A stretch of DNA of 58,705 nucleotides. Source: Melioribacteraceae bacterium. Lineage in GTDB: Bacteria > Bacteroidota > Ignavibacteria > Ignavibacteriales > Melioribacteraceae. The stretch's first letter is position 1; every line of letters begins with the position of its first letter. The position numbers were made by a program, and so were the translations under genes. The stretch is from contig JAIOZI010000028.1 of the NCBI GenBank assembly GCA_021740785.1, positions 1 through 58,705 on the forward strand, in the 5' to 3' direction. Below the pieces are notes generated by a model. It saw nothing but the letters and a program-made list of their open reading frames with translations, did no database searches and was not told where the DNA came from. Below are positions 1 to 9,259 of the stretch, in pieces.

Positions 1-114
1 TTTGGGATATTAATTTTGTCTCGTTCGGATATAATGGTAGTTGTAATTGCATATTATACTTAATTTAATGCATTTTTATTTTGCGAACAACAACTCTTAA
101 TTCCTTATTTTTAT

Positions 115-1362
115 TCACGGGGTAAGGAGTTCTGAAACTCCGGATGTTAAGTTTGTATTTTCAATTGAAAATTGAACGGAATGTTTTCCGCTTTCCTGCA
201 CTGTATTTACAAGTGTTATCATTTCTCTACCCAAAATGTCATACACTTTCAACTTTACATTGCTTTTTACCGGCAGGTTATAATTTATTACAGTACCCGG
301 ATTAAAAGGATTCGGGTAGTTCTGCTCAAGCGAATATTCAGCCGGTAGATTATCCGGATTTTGGTTAATTCCCGTTACATGGATTGTATCGGTAAATCTT
401 ATCAATCCGAAGTCTGTGACGCAGTAAACATTTCTTGGATTTTCATTATCCGCTTTGATTTGCTGAATGGAAGAATCATAAATCTCCATCCATGTTTCAC
501 CTTCATCTTCGGTTAAATACAATCCGCCGTTCGATGAGCCATGTTTCTGTAATCCGACAAAAATTCTTTCCGGGTTTGATTCATCAAGCAGAAAGCCGGC
601 AACGTAAGTTTCGGAATCTAATTCACCCAAAGCCGAACCGAAAATTTCCCACGAAGTACCGCCGTCTGTTGTTCTGTAAATTTTACCATGAGTTCCCGCA
701 TACAACAATAAATCATTTGTTGACGATAATTGAATTGCTGTAAAAAACTCTTCACTCCTGTAAATAATATTAGCCCAGCTTTCTCCCATGTTCGTACTTT
801 TAATTACCGCATTCCCGTGATGAGCATAAACAAGATTGCTGTCGCCATTACCGGAACAAGGATTAATAAAAGCTCTTTCCAGGGTTGTATCTTTCCATGT
901 ATTTCCGCCGTCTGATGATGAATAAAAATGATACGGTCCCAAAGCCTGGTCGGGTGTTCCGATTGCAAAAATTATTTCCGGGTAATAAGGATTGACATCA
1001 ACCGTGTATAAATATTCCAGCATCCCGGTATCGAACCAGTTTTCCCCGCCATTGGTCGTTTTCAGTAATGTTTTTCCTCCGACACTAAATCCTATTGAAG
1101 GATTTGATTGGTTAAATGAAATATCGAAGCAGCCGTATAATGAATCGAACTCGGCATTTATCCATGTTTCGCCATAGTCAGTTGATTTTGAAATACAGAA
1201 TTGCTGATTTGTAAAAATTATTGTGCCCGCGTCACTAATTATTAGTTCCAGTTTCCCGGGATTACTGTCAATAAATACTGTATCAATTTCGACCGCGTTG
1301 ATTGTGACTGAAAGGAATATTGATAAGAGGGTTGTCTTTAAAATGCAATTTGATTGACTCAT
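115..1362 (-). CDS. Secreted Asp-box (BNR) repeat protein with truncated T9SS sorting domain
   Basis: This is a predicted secreted beta-propeller-like protein of 415 residues. The N-terminus is a signal peptide (hydrophobic stretch about residues 8-23). Six Asp-box motifs of the form S/T-x-D/N-x-G-x-T/S-W lie near residues 60, 102, 149, 189, 231 and 284, as in sialidase or photosystem-assembly-type propellers; no catalytic sialidase residues are recognisable, so enzymatic function is unproven. From residue 344 it carries the 'YSLEQNYPNPFNP' Por secretion C-terminal domain, which marks cargo of the type IX system. The domain stops abruptly after 'LTSGV' with the tail 'SELLTP'. The other T9SS protein in this window continues for about 20 further residues (YFYEV to a terminal Lys). 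The break coincides with a hairpin. The gene is the only protein gene I call on the minus strand. Confidence 0.85.
   Translation of the reverse strand: MSQSNCILKTTLLSIFLSVTINAVEIDTVFIDSNPGKLELIISDAGTIIFTNQQFCISKSTDYGETWINAEFDSLYGCFDISFNQSNPSIGFSVGGKTLLKTTNGGENWFDTGMLEYLYTVDVNPYYPEIIFAIGTPDQALGPYHFYSSSDGGNTWKDTTLERAFINPCSGNGDSNLVYAHHGNAVIKSTNMGESWANIIYRSEEFFTAIQLSSTNDLLLYAGTHGKIYRTTDGGTSWEIFGSALGELDSETYVAGFLLDESNPERIFVGLQKHGSSNGGLYLTEDEGETWMEIYDSSIQQIKADNENPRNVYCVTDFGLIRFTDTIHVTGINQNPDNLPAEYSLEQNYPNPFNPGTVINYNLPVKSNVKLKVYDILGREMITLVNTVQESGKHSVQFSIENTNLTSGVSELLTP
126..141. repeat. Hairpin at the break in the T9SS protein C-terminus
   Basis: A perfect inverted repeat, GGAGTT-CTGA-AACTCC, overlaps the last codons of the minus-strand T9SS protein exactly where its sorting domain loses similarity to the family. 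It could be an inserted palindromic element or part of a terminator, but no T-tract follows on the minus strand. Confidence 0.5.
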
Positions 1363-1982
1363 TTTTCACTCAATGTTTTACAATACAATGTAAAAAAAAA
1401 TATGAAAGTTTCAAATTGTCATAACTTGATTTATGATGTTATTGAGATGGGATCAATCAGGAGGGAAACGATAGTTTTTCACAAAAATATTGCTCGAAGT
1501 CGTAAAAATATTAAATAAGAAATTGGATAAAAATTGAGAAGAATTATTAACATGATATGCAAGTCCTATTGCAAAGTGTCGAAGTACATTTAAGAAATGA
1601 CTTGATATTGATGATAGTATAAATAATAATAATTAACAGCATATTAATAAAATACAATGATTTTCACGAAAAATAGAAGTATTTTTCAGTTGGAGCTTAT
1701 AAAGAGATTTGCAAGTCCGAATAATTTTTCAATTACAAAAAAAATACAAAAAATGAATTAATCCATCCGATTTTACTTGCGCTAGTTGAAACAACCATAT
1801 AAGTTTTCATTGTAAACAGAATGTTTTCATCCAATTAAGGAAAATCGTTTTGGGAATAGTTCAAAACAAAACTTACCAAATCACTTCCGGCAATCCGGGA
1901 GTGTTATCAAGAAAACACATTCTAATAATCAAATCAAACGACTTAAAAATCGAATCACAAAACAAAACTTAACGGAGTTACT
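1363..1982. other. 620-bp divergent intergenic region
   Basis: This AT-rich spacer separates the minus-strand Asp-box gene from plus-strand gdhA, so it should hold both promoters. I see no credible ORF. Two structured elements stand out: an inverted repeat TTTTACA-N6-TGTAAAA at 1376-1395, just upstream of the minus-strand start and operator-like in form, and a GC-richer hairpin at 1882-1903 upstream of gdhA. I could not pick a confident promoter box by eye. Confidence 0.6.
1882..1903 (+). promoter_or_regulatory. Leader hairpin upstream of gdhA
   Basis: CACTTCCGG-CAAT-CCGGGAGTG forms a 9-bp stem (one T-G wobble) with a 4-nt loop, about 80 nt before the gdhA start codon. It is much richer in GC than its surroundings and has no T-tract, so an RNA leader structure or protein site fits better than a terminator. 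Function is inferred only from position. Confidence 0.35.
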
Positions 1983-3344
1983 ATGTCAGATTTCGTAAAA
2001 AGCTTAATGGCTGGTGTAAAGGCAAAAAATCCTGCTGAACCTGAATTTCATCAGGCTGTACAGGAAGTGGCAGAATCATTAGATGTTGTACTGGAAAAAC
2101 ATCCCGAATACCGATCGGCGAAAGTACTTGAAAGAATTATTGAACCGGAAAGAGTAATTTTATTTAGAATTCCATGGGTTGATGATCAGGGAGAAGTCCA
2201 TGTTAATCGTGGATTCAGAATTGAGATGAACAGTGCAATCGGTCCTTATAAAGGCGGATTAAGATTTCACCCGTCGGTAAACCTAGGTATTCTCAAATTT
2301 TTAGCTTTCGAGCAGGTATTTAAAAACAGTTTAACAACGCTTCCTATGGGCGGCGGTAAAGGCGGATCGGACTTTGATCCCAAAGGTAAGAGTGATGATG
2401 AAGTTATGAGATTCTGCCAGAGTTTCATGACGGAATTATCACGTCATATCGGACCGAACACAGACGTTCCCGCCGGTGATATTGGTGTGGGCGGACGCGA
2501 AATCGGCTTCCTTTTCGGTCAGTACAAAAGAATTAGAAATGAATTTACCGGCGTGCTGACGGGCAAAGGTATTAACTGGGGCGGATCGTTGATCAGACCT
2601 GAAGCAACCGGTTACGGCGCTGTTTATTTTGCCGCTGAAATGCTCGGAACTCGAAACGAAACTCTTGAAGGAAAAACATGTTTGGTTTCAGGAAGCGGAA
2701 ATGTCGCCCAGTTTACAACCGAGAAAATTTTGGATCTCGGAGGTAAAATACTCACGTTGTCGGATTCAAGCGGATACATTTACGATGAAGAGGGAATTGA
2801 TAGAGAGAAACTGAAATTTGTTATGGATCTAAAGAACTTAAAACGCGGCAGGATTAAGGAATACGTTGAAAAATATCCAAACGCAGTTTACACCGGGATG
2901 GATCCGAATCAAGAGTTTAATCCGCTGTGGAATCACAAAGCAGATTGCGCATTCCCGTCTGCAACTCAAAATGAAATTAATGCAAAGGACGCTCAAAACT
3001 TACTGGATAACGGTGTTTATGTTGTTTCTGAAGGCGCAAATATGCCTACCGTTCCAGAAGGTGTCGAGTTATTCGTCGATAAGAAAATTTTATACGGACC
3101 GGGCAAAGCAGCTAATGCAGGCGGCGTTGCAGTTTCCGGTTTGGAGATGTCGCAAAACAGCATGAGATACGGCTGGACTCGCGAAGAAGTGGATGCAAAG
3201 CTGCATCAGATCATGAAGAGTATTCACAAAACATGTTACGACACTGCTGATAAATACGGTACGCCGGGCAATTATGTTAACGGCGCTAATATCGGCGGTT
3301 TTATTAAAGTTGCCGATGCAATGCTCGATCAAGGTGTTGTGTAA
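1983..3344 (+). CDS. gdhA: NADP-type glutamate dehydrogenase
   Basis: This enzyme performs the reversible reductive amination of 2-oxoglutarate to glutamate, an ammonium-assimilation reaction in the cytoplasm. The 453-residue length matches hexameric bacterial GdhA (about 447). The substrate-binding segment 'GPYKGGLRFHPSVN' (about 87-100) and the catalytic-lysine motif 'PMGGGKGGSDFDPKG' (Lys126) are intact. The dinucleotide-binding loop 'SGSGNVAQ' lies near residue 235. NADP preference is inferred from overall similarity to the E. coli-type enzyme, not from a tested residue. The ATG is preceded by ACGGAG about 6 nt upstream, supporting this start. A strong terminator follows directly, so the gene is probably monocistronic. 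Confidence 0.95.
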   Translation: MSDFVKSLMAGVKAKNPAEPEFHQAVQEVAESLDVVLEKHPEYRSAKVLERIIEPERVILFRIPWVDDQGEVHVNRGFRIEMNSAIGPYKGGLRFHPSVNLGILKFLAFEQVFKNSLTTLPMGGGKGGSDFDPKGKSDDEVMRFCQSFMTELSRHIGPNTDVPAGDIGVGGREIGFLFGQYKRIRNEFTGVLTGKGINWGGSLIRPEATGYGAVYFAAEMLGTRNETLEGKTCLVSGSGNVAQFTTEKILDLGGKILTLSDSSGYIYDEEGIDREKLKFVMDLKNLKRGRIKEYVEKYPNAVYTGMDPNQEFNPLWNHKADCAFPSATQNEINAKDAQNLLDNGVYVVSEGANMPTVPEGVELFVDKKILYGPGKAANAGGVAVSGLEMSQNSMRYGWTREEVDAKLHQIMKSIHKTCYDTADKYGTPGNYVNGANIGGFIKVADAMLDQGVV

Positions 3345-3360
3345 CTTTTTTGTTTTCGAT

Positions 3361-3390
3361 AAAGGGACGGTTTCGGCTGTCCCTTTTTTA
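3361..3390 (+). terminator. Rho-independent terminator of gdhA
   Basis: AAAGGGACGG and CTGTCCCTTT form a 10-bp stem (one G-T pair) around a TTTCGG loop and run into a T-tract. It lies 16 nt past the gdhA stop codon and points in the gdhA direction. Confidence 0.85.
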
Positions 3391-3475
3391 ATGATTCAAA
3401 ATATTTGATGAAACATTTGTTGACCAATTCATTATTTTACCACCAAAAATTATTTCAATTTCATCCGAATCACTT

Positions 3476-6400
3476 ATGAGAAAACCTGTTGTTACATTCA
3501 ATCAAGAAATAGTAAAGAAGAGTAAATTCGCTCAATTTCAAGATTTTCACAATTTAATGAAATACCGGATACGCGACATTCTTCTGGTTTCAAGCTTATA
3601 TGATTCGTTTATTTTTGAAGAGGATGGAAGGCTTTATGAGCTACTGAGAAAAGAATATCAAGGACTGAATCTTTCACACTCGCCCGAACTCATTCAGTGT
3701 TCCTCCGGCGCCGATGCTATCGAAATTGCAAAGGAAGAAAGAAGATTCGATTTGATAATTGCAACCCAGCATATTGATGATATGCATTCGATCGATTTTG
3801 CGAAAAAAGCACGTGATGCCGGATTGAATATTCCGATTGTTTTGCTTGGTTACGACAACCGCGAAATGTCCGATTTGATTAACCACAAGGAGATAAATAT
3901 TTTCGATAAAGTATTTATCTGGCAGGGTGATTTTAGAATTTTAATCGGTATGATAAAATACCTTGAAGACCTGCATAATATTGAAGCAGATGTCAACAAC
4001 GTCGGTGTGCAAGTTATCATTCTGATTGAAGACAGCGTGCGTTTTTATTCATCCTATCTTCCGATTGTTTATACCGAGGTGTTGAAGCAGTCCCAAAGTT
4101 TAATATCAGAAGGGATTAATTTATCTCATAAATTTTTAAGAATGAGAGCCAGACCAAAAATTATTTTGTGTTCCAATTATGAAGATGCATGGAAATATTA
4201 TGAAAAATACAAGGATTCAATTCTCGGCATAATTTCGGATATTGATTTTATGCGTAATGGTAAACAGGATCCGAAAGCTGGAATTATATTTGCGAAAAAT
4301 GTAAAAGATCAGCATCCCGATATACCTGTGCTTCTACAATCGAATGTATCGGAAAACGAAGAACTGGCTTACTCAATTGATGCATCGTTTCTTTTAAAAG
4401 ATTCTCCGTCTCTGCTCCTCGATCTGCGTACTTTTATGAAGGAGCATTTTAGTTTCGGCGATTTTATTTTTAAAACTTCTAAAGGAGAAGAAGTTGGCAG
4501 AGCAAAGAATCTCTATCAGCTTGAAGAACAGTTAAGATTAATACCGGAAGATAGTTTAGTTTTCCATGCTTCTCGAAATCACTTTTCGAATTGGCTTAAA
4601 GCAAGAACCGAATTTTTTCTCGCTCATAAATTAAGACCAAAAAAAGTCACTGATTTTAACAGTCCCGAAGACCTGCGTAAGCTGCTAATTCAATCAGTTG
4701 AAGAGTTCAGGTACTCGCGTCAGCTAGGAGTAGTTTCAGATTTCCGCACAGATACCTTCGACAGTAAAAGTTCATTCGCGAGAATCGGGGGCGGTTCTAT
4801 CGGCGGCAAAGCAAGGGGATTAGGATTTGTTAACCGTCTGCTGACTGATTTTAATATCAGGAATAAATTCAAAGATGTTGATTTATTTGTTCCGGCAGCG
4901 GTTGTTGTTGGTTCGGATGTATTCGATCATTTTTTAGAGGAAAATAATTTACGCGATTTCGCACTTTATTGTAAAAGTGACCAAGAACTATTCGAAAAAT
5001 TTCACGAAGCGCCGAAATTTCCTTATGGTCCTTTGCGTGATTTGCAAAAATTTATTGAAATTGTAAACGAGCCGATTGCCGTAAGATCATCTTCATTATT
5101 AGAAGATTCACAGGGACAGCCGTTCGCAGGTGTTTATGATACATTCATGCTGCCGAATAATCATCCCGACCGGAAGGTGCGTTTATATCAATTGCTCAGT
5201 ATGATTAAACGTATATATGCATCAATTTATTCGCAACGATCGAAAGATTACATCAAAGTTACATCCTATCGATTGGAAGAAGAGAAGATGGCTGTTATAA
5301 TCCAGAAAGTTCTTGGGGGAAGTCATGGTAATCGGTATTATCCCGAGTTCTCGGGGGTTGCACGGTCATACAATTTTTATCCGAATCCTCCGTTGAAATC
5401 TTCGGATGGTATAGTTTCGGTTGCATTCGGGCTCGGAAAAATAATTACAGAAGGGGGAAATTCAATTAGATTCTGCCCCAAGTATCCTCATCATTTATTG
5501 CAGTTCTCATCGATTGAAGATACTTTGAAATATAATCAAAAGGAATTCTTTGCCGTGAACCTGGATAAACTCAACGAAGATGATGAACTGGTTGAGGATA
5601 TTTTAGTAAAAAAATACCCGTTTTATTCGGCAGAAGAAGACGGCACGCTTAACCTTGTTGCTTCAACATATTCACATGATAATGAAGCGATTTATGACGG
5701 AACATCACGGCAGGGAATAAGATTATTCACATTAGCGCCCGTGTTAAAATATCATGTATTTCCTCTGCCCGAAATTCTTGAAGTGTTACTTGAGATGGGA
5801 CGATGGGGAATGGGATCCCCGGTTGAAATTGAGTTTGCAGTAAATTTATCGGTGCCTCGAGGTAAACCTAAAGAATTTGGTTTACTGCAAATGCGTCCAC
5901 TTGTAATCAGTAACGAATTAGAGGAATTGGATGTAAATAATTTTGACGATAAAGATCTGATTTGCAGAAGCAGTAATGTTCTGGGTAACGGTGTAATTAA
6001 TGATATTTATGATATTGTTTATGTTGATATCGACAGGTTCGACCGTTCAAGAAGTCAGGATGTTGCACTTGAAATCACACAGATGAATTCAAAATTAATT
6101 AGTGATAATAAGCGGTATCTATTAATTGGAGTCGGCAGATGGGGAACGTTTGATCCGTGGCTGGGTATCCCGGTAACCTGGGAGCAAATCTCCGGGGCTA
6201 ATACAATAATTGAAAGTGACTTTAAGGATTTTAATGTCGCACCTTCCCAAGGTTCTCATTTTTTCCAAAATCTAACTTCATTTAAAGTAGGCTACTTTAC
6301 GATCGATCATGAACAGAAAAATTTTATAGATTGGAATTGGTTGAAAAATCAAGAAGCAGTTGAGGAAAAGAATTTTATCCGGCATGTAAAATTAAAAGAA

Positions 6401-6499
6401 CCGGTATTGATTAAAATTAACGGACATGAAAATAAGGGTGTGATCATTAAGCCTGAAGCTGTGCAGAATTATAATCATTATGTAGATTATCTCGGCTGA
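3476..6499 (+). CDS. Tandem receiver-like plus PEP-synthase ATP-grasp domain protein
   Basis: This 1007-residue protein fuses signalling and phosphotransfer folds. Residues about 32-160 look like a degenerate response-regulator receiver: the usual acceptor aspartate is replaced in 'DLIIATQ'. Residues about 180-335 look like a second, apparently intact receiver with an acidic pair 'IEDS', candidate phosphoacceptor Asp255 ('IISDIDF') and Lys308 ('FLLKDS'). Residues about 430-810 match the ATP/pyruvate-binding domain of PEP synthase/PPDK: 'GGGSIGGKARGL' near 436, 'AVRSSSLLEDSQGQPFAG' near 534 and 'GLLQMRPL' near 803. I do not recognise the swivelling phospho-His domain or the PEP-binding TIM barrel, so it should not make PEP. 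The C-terminal 200 residues are unassigned. A phosphorelay-controlled ATP-dependent phosphotransferase is an inference. The gene stands alone between gdhA and an aminotransferase. Confidence 0.75.
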   Translation: MRKPVVTFNQEIVKKSKFAQFQDFHNLMKYRIRDILLVSSLYDSFIFEEDGRLYELLRKEYQGLNLSHSPELIQCSSGADAIEIAKEERRFDLIIATQHIDDMHSIDFAKKARDAGLNIPIVLLGYDNREMSDLINHKEINIFDKVFIWQGDFRILIGMIKYLEDLHNIEADVNNVGVQVIILIEDSVRFYSSYLPIVYTEVLKQSQSLISEGINLSHKFLRMRARPKIILCSNYEDAWKYYEKYKDSILGIISDIDFMRNGKQDPKAGIIFAKNVKDQHPDIPVLLQSNVSENEELAYSIDASFLLKDSPSLLLDLRTFMKEHFSFGDFIFKTSKGEEVGRAKNLYQLEEQLRLIPEDSLVFHASRNHFSNWLKARTEFFLAHKLRPKKVTDFNSPEDLRKLLIQSVEEFRYSRQLGVVSDFRTDTFDSKSSFARIGGGSIGGKARGLGFVNRLLTDFNIRNKFKDVDLFVPAAVVVGSDVFDHFLEENNLRDFALYCKSDQELFEKFHEAPKFPYGPLRDLQKFIEIVNEPIAVRSSSLLEDSQGQPFAGVYDTFMLPNNHPDRKVRLYQLLSMIKRIYASIYSQRSKDYIKVTSYRLEEEKMAVIIQKVLGGSHGNRYYPEFSGVARSYNFYPNPPLKSSDGIVSVAFGLGKIITEGGNSIRFCPKYPHHLLQFSSIEDTLKYNQKEFFAVNLDKLNEDDELVEDILVKKYPFYSAEEDGTLNLVASTYSHDNEAIYDGTSRQGIRLFTLAPVLKYHVFPLPEILEVLLEMGRWGMGSPVEIEFAVNLSVPRGKPKEFGLLQMRPLVISNELEELDVNNFDDKDLICRSSNVLGNGVINDIYDIVYVDIDRFDRSRSQDVALEITQMNSKLISDNKRYLLIGVGRWGTFDPWLGIPVTWEQISGANTIIESDFKDFNVAPSQGSHFFQNLTSFKVGYFTIDHEQKNFIDWNWLKNQEAVEEKNFIRHVKLKEPVLIKINGHENKGVIIKPEAVQNYNHYVDYLG

Positions 6500-6616
6500 T
6501 CGAATCAATAATATTTTTGAATTTCAAAAAAAAATGTGTACCCAATTTCAATTGCTATACTCACCGGAAAAAACTAATTTGAACAAGATAAAATTGTACT
6601 ATAATTGGAGTTTGGT

Positions 6617-7828
6617 ATGAATCAATTTGTAATAAAACCTGCTGATAGAACTGAAAAAATAACCTACGCGGTAAGAGATATTATTGTTCTTGCAAACGAG
6701 GTTGCAAAGTCGGGAAAAGAAATGCTGTACTTAAATATCGGTGATCCGAATTTGTATGATTTTGAACCTCCACGCCATATGATTGACGCTACGTACAAAG
6801 CAATGCTGGAAAATAAAAACGGGTATTCACCTTCTTCGGGAATTAAATCCGCAGTTGATGCAATTGAGCGGGAAGCGGTGCGAAAGGGAATTAAAAATAT
6901 TCATGATGTTTTTGTTACTACCGGCGCAAGTGAAGCAATTGAATTAGCGCTGACTGCACTCGTAAATAAAGGGGATAATGTATTAACTCCTACGCCCGGT
7001 TATCCTTTGTACACTGCGGTAGCAAGTAAACTTCAAGCGTATGAAAATCCATATTATCTTGATGAAGAAAACGGCTGGCAGCCTGATATAGAAGACATTA
7101 GAAGTAAGATTAATGAAAACACGAAAGGAATAATAATCATTAATCCTAATAATCCTACCGGTTCAAATTGTTCGAAAGAAACCCTAATAAAAATAATCGA
7201 ATTGGCGCAAGAGCATAATCTTGTAATATTCGCTGATGAAATTTATGATAAACTTCTTTTCGACGACGAAGAGCATATTTCGATTGCATCATTAAACAGT
7301 GATGTCCCGATCATTACATTCGGCGGTTTATCTAAGAATTATATGGTTCCGGGATTCAGAATCGGCTGGGGAGTAGTTAGCGGGGAACATTCTGTTCTAA
7401 AGGATTATATCGAAGCAATTAACAAAATGCTGCGTGCGAGGTTATCGGCAAATCACCCGGAGCAATATGGAATTCAACCGGCGCTTGAAGGAGATCAAAG
7501 TCACCTTACAACCGCAATCGAAAAACTTCACAGAAGACGTGATATGACTTACGAAATGCTGAATGCTGTTGAAGGAATAAGCTGCGTAAAACCGAAAGGT
7601 GCATTTTATGCATTCCCGAAATTTGAACTTAACAACGATGACAATCATTTTGTTGTGGAGCTTATTAAAGAGACCGGTGTTGTAGTAGTTCCGGGTTCAG
7701 GGTTCGGGCAAATTCCCGGTACAAAACATTGCCGTGTAGTTTTCTTACCACAGGATGAAGTACTAATGAAAGCCTATGAGAAAATCTCTGAATTCTATTT
7801 GAAATATCGAAAAAATTTTGACAGTTGA
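6617..7828 (+). CDS. PLP-dependent class I aminotransferase (AlaT/AspC-like)
   Basis: This is a fold-type I aminotransferase of 403 residues, probably moving amino groups between glutamate and a 2-oxoacid such as pyruvate. The PLP lysine is in 'GGLSKNYMVPGFRIGW' (Lys240 from this start). The 'NPNNPTG' motif and the 'FADEIYDKL' aspartate that contacts the pyridine ring are also present. Its sequence reads closest to alanine-synthesising AlaA/AlaT enzymes, but substrate cannot be settled from motifs. A TTG lies four codons upstream in frame, but the ATG is preferred because GGAG sits 6 nt before it. Two genes upstream lies gdhA, which makes the likely amino donor; the two are not obviously co-transcribed. 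Confidence 0.88.
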   Translation: MNQFVIKPADRTEKITYAVRDIIVLANEVAKSGKEMLYLNIGDPNLYDFEPPRHMIDATYKAMLENKNGYSPSSGIKSAVDAIEREAVRKGIKNIHDVFVTTGASEAIELALTALVNKGDNVLTPTPGYPLYTAVASKLQAYENPYYLDEENGWQPDIEDIRSKINENTKGIIIINPNNPTGSNCSKETLIKIIELAQEHNLVIFADEIYDKLLFDDEEHISIASLNSDVPIITFGGLSKNYMVPGFRIGWGVVSGEHSVLKDYIEAINKMLRARLSANHPEQYGIQPALEGDQSHLTTAIEKLHRRRDMTYEMLNAVEGISCVKPKGAFYAFPKFELNNDDNHFVVELIKETGVVVVPGSGFGQIPGTKHCRVVFLPQDEVLMKAYEKISEFYLKYRKNFDS

Positions 7829-7899
7829 TTCAACTCACATTTTCAAGTGGTAGCTATTATTAAGCAGTAGTTACCGCTATTTTCTCTTTCAATCTTCAT

Positions 7900-7922
7900 A
7901 GAGTTCCGCAGCAAGGAACTCT
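7900..7922 (+). terminator. Hairpin between aminotransferase and M16 protease genes
   Basis: AGAGTTCC-GCAGCAA-GGAACTCT is a perfect 8-bp stem about 70 nt past the aminotransferase stop. It lacks a proper T-tract, so it may be a weak terminator or an intergenic palindrome. A promoter-like pair begins just downstream. Confidence 0.45.
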
Positions 7923-7924
7923 TC

Positions 7925-7955
7925 TTGATTCACTTAACTACTTTATCTATATTTG
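7925..7955 (+). promoter_or_regulatory. Bacteroidota-type promoter for the M16 protease gene
   Basis: TTG at 7925 and TATATTTG at 7948-7955 are separated by 20 nt, close to the TTTG-N19-TAnnTTTG consensus known for the Bacteroidota primary sigma factor. The box lies 37 nt before the start codon. The same pair with the same spacing recurs before tRNA-Tyr. Confidence 0.5.
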
Positions 7956-7992
7956 AAATTTACTATTATAATGAATTTTAGAAAGTGTCCGA

Positions 7993-9243
7993 ATGCAAAA
8001 CATCCAGATTTCAGAACTTAAAAACGGTATCAAAGTCATTTCAGAACACATTCCTTATGTTCAATCTTTCTCGTTAGGATTTTGGTTCAATGTCGGTTCG
8101 CGTGACGAAAACGAAGCGAATAACGGGATAAGTCATTTCATCGAGCACATGCTTTTTAAAGGTACTAAAAAGCGAAGTGCAAAAAGAATCGCCGATGATA
8201 TTGAATCGCATGGCGGGTATCTTAATGCATTCACTTCAAAGGAACATACCTGCTATTACGGCAGAGGTTTGTATACTCATTTAGAAAAAACTTTCGGCGT
8301 ACTTGCTGATATGATTCAGAACTCGGTATTTAAATCCTCTGAAATTGCAAAAGAAGCTTCTGTCATTATAGATGAAATGAATGATATCAATGACTCTCCG
8401 GAAGAACTGATTTTTGATAAATTCGAAACGAATATTTTTAACGGAAATTCTTTGAGCAAACCTATTATCGGTAATGAAAAAAACATTAGGAAACTGGGCA
8501 AAAAAGATTTTCAAAAATATATTGAGCAGCACTATCATGCAGGCAACATGTTAATTGTTGCATCCGGTAAAATTGATCACAATAAATTGCTGAAGCTTTC
8601 GCAAAAATATTTTGACGAATATATAACAGGTAAACCGGCTGATAGAAAAAAAGTGGAGTGCAAACCTGTTGAAGATCTATTTGTTTACAAAGATATTCAG
8701 CAGGCGCATTTAATTATCGGGGCGTTGACGGACGGCTATACTAGAACCGAAAGAAATAAAGCCAGTGTTTTAACACATATTCTCGGCGAAGGGAGCAGTT
8801 CGAGATTGTTTCAAATTGTTAGAGAAAAGCATGGTATCGCTTATCAAATAAATACTTTTTTGAATTCATTCAGCGACATCTCAACATTCGGGATCTATTT
8901 TTCTACTAATGATAAATCTGTTGAAAAAGCTCAGCAGTTGATAAATAATGAATTCAATAAAATTAAAAAGAAGCATGTTAGTGAAAGAGAATTAAAACGT
9001 GCAAAGGAATACATTACCGGCAGCATTATTATGAGTATGGAAAACACAACAAATAGGATGCTGCGCGTTGCACATTCAATTATTTATTATGGCAGAATTA
9101 AAACTCTTGATGAAACTCTTAAGGAAATTAATTCAGTTACGAAAGAGGACATAATTAAGTTATCGAATAAAATTTTGGATGACAAAGTATTAAACCGGGT
9201 TGTAATAAGTTCGAAAAATCATTTATTACATTCAGCCGCATAA
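7993..9243 (+). CDS. M16 family zinc protease (processing-peptidase-like)
   Basis: This 416-residue protein has the inverted zinc motif HxxEH (His48, Glu51, His52 in 'HFIEHMLFKGT') and the distal ligand Glu128 in 'DEMND', 76 residues later as expected. It is therefore predicted to be an active metallopeptidase of the PqqL/mitochondrial-processing-peptidase type. The length fits a single two-domain subunit. No signal peptide is visible, so a cytoplasmic role in peptide turnover is likely. Only 10 nt separate it from nuoG, so the protease and nuoGHI may be co-transcribed from the promoter at 7925; a functional link to complex I is not implied by sequence. Confidence 0.88.
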   Translation: MQNIQISELKNGIKVISEHIPYVQSFSLGFWFNVGSRDENEANNGISHFIEHMLFKGTKKRSAKRIADDIESHGGYLNAFTSKEHTCYYGRGLYTHLEKTFGVLADMIQNSVFKSSEIAKEASVIIDEMNDINDSPEELIFDKFETNIFNGNSLSKPIIGNEKNIRKLGKKDFQKYIEQHYHAGNMLIVASGKIDHNKLLKLSQKYFDEYITGKPADRKKVECKPVEDLFVYKDIQQAHLIIGALTDGYTRTERNKASVLTHILGEGSSSRLFQIVREKHGIAYQINTFLNSFSDISTFGIYFSTNDKSVEKAQQLINNEFNKIKKKHVSERELKRAKEYITGSIIMSMENTTNRMLRVAHSIIYYGRIKTLDETLKEINSVTKEDIIKLSNKILDDKVLNRVVISSKNHLLHSAA

Positions 9244-9259
9244 ATAAAAGGTTTTGGAT

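Noticed and set aside
9254-9259. TTG start for nuoG six bases upstream of the ATG
   Set aside because: It leaves too little spacing after the AAAGG ribosome-binding site and adds residues not expected in the family.
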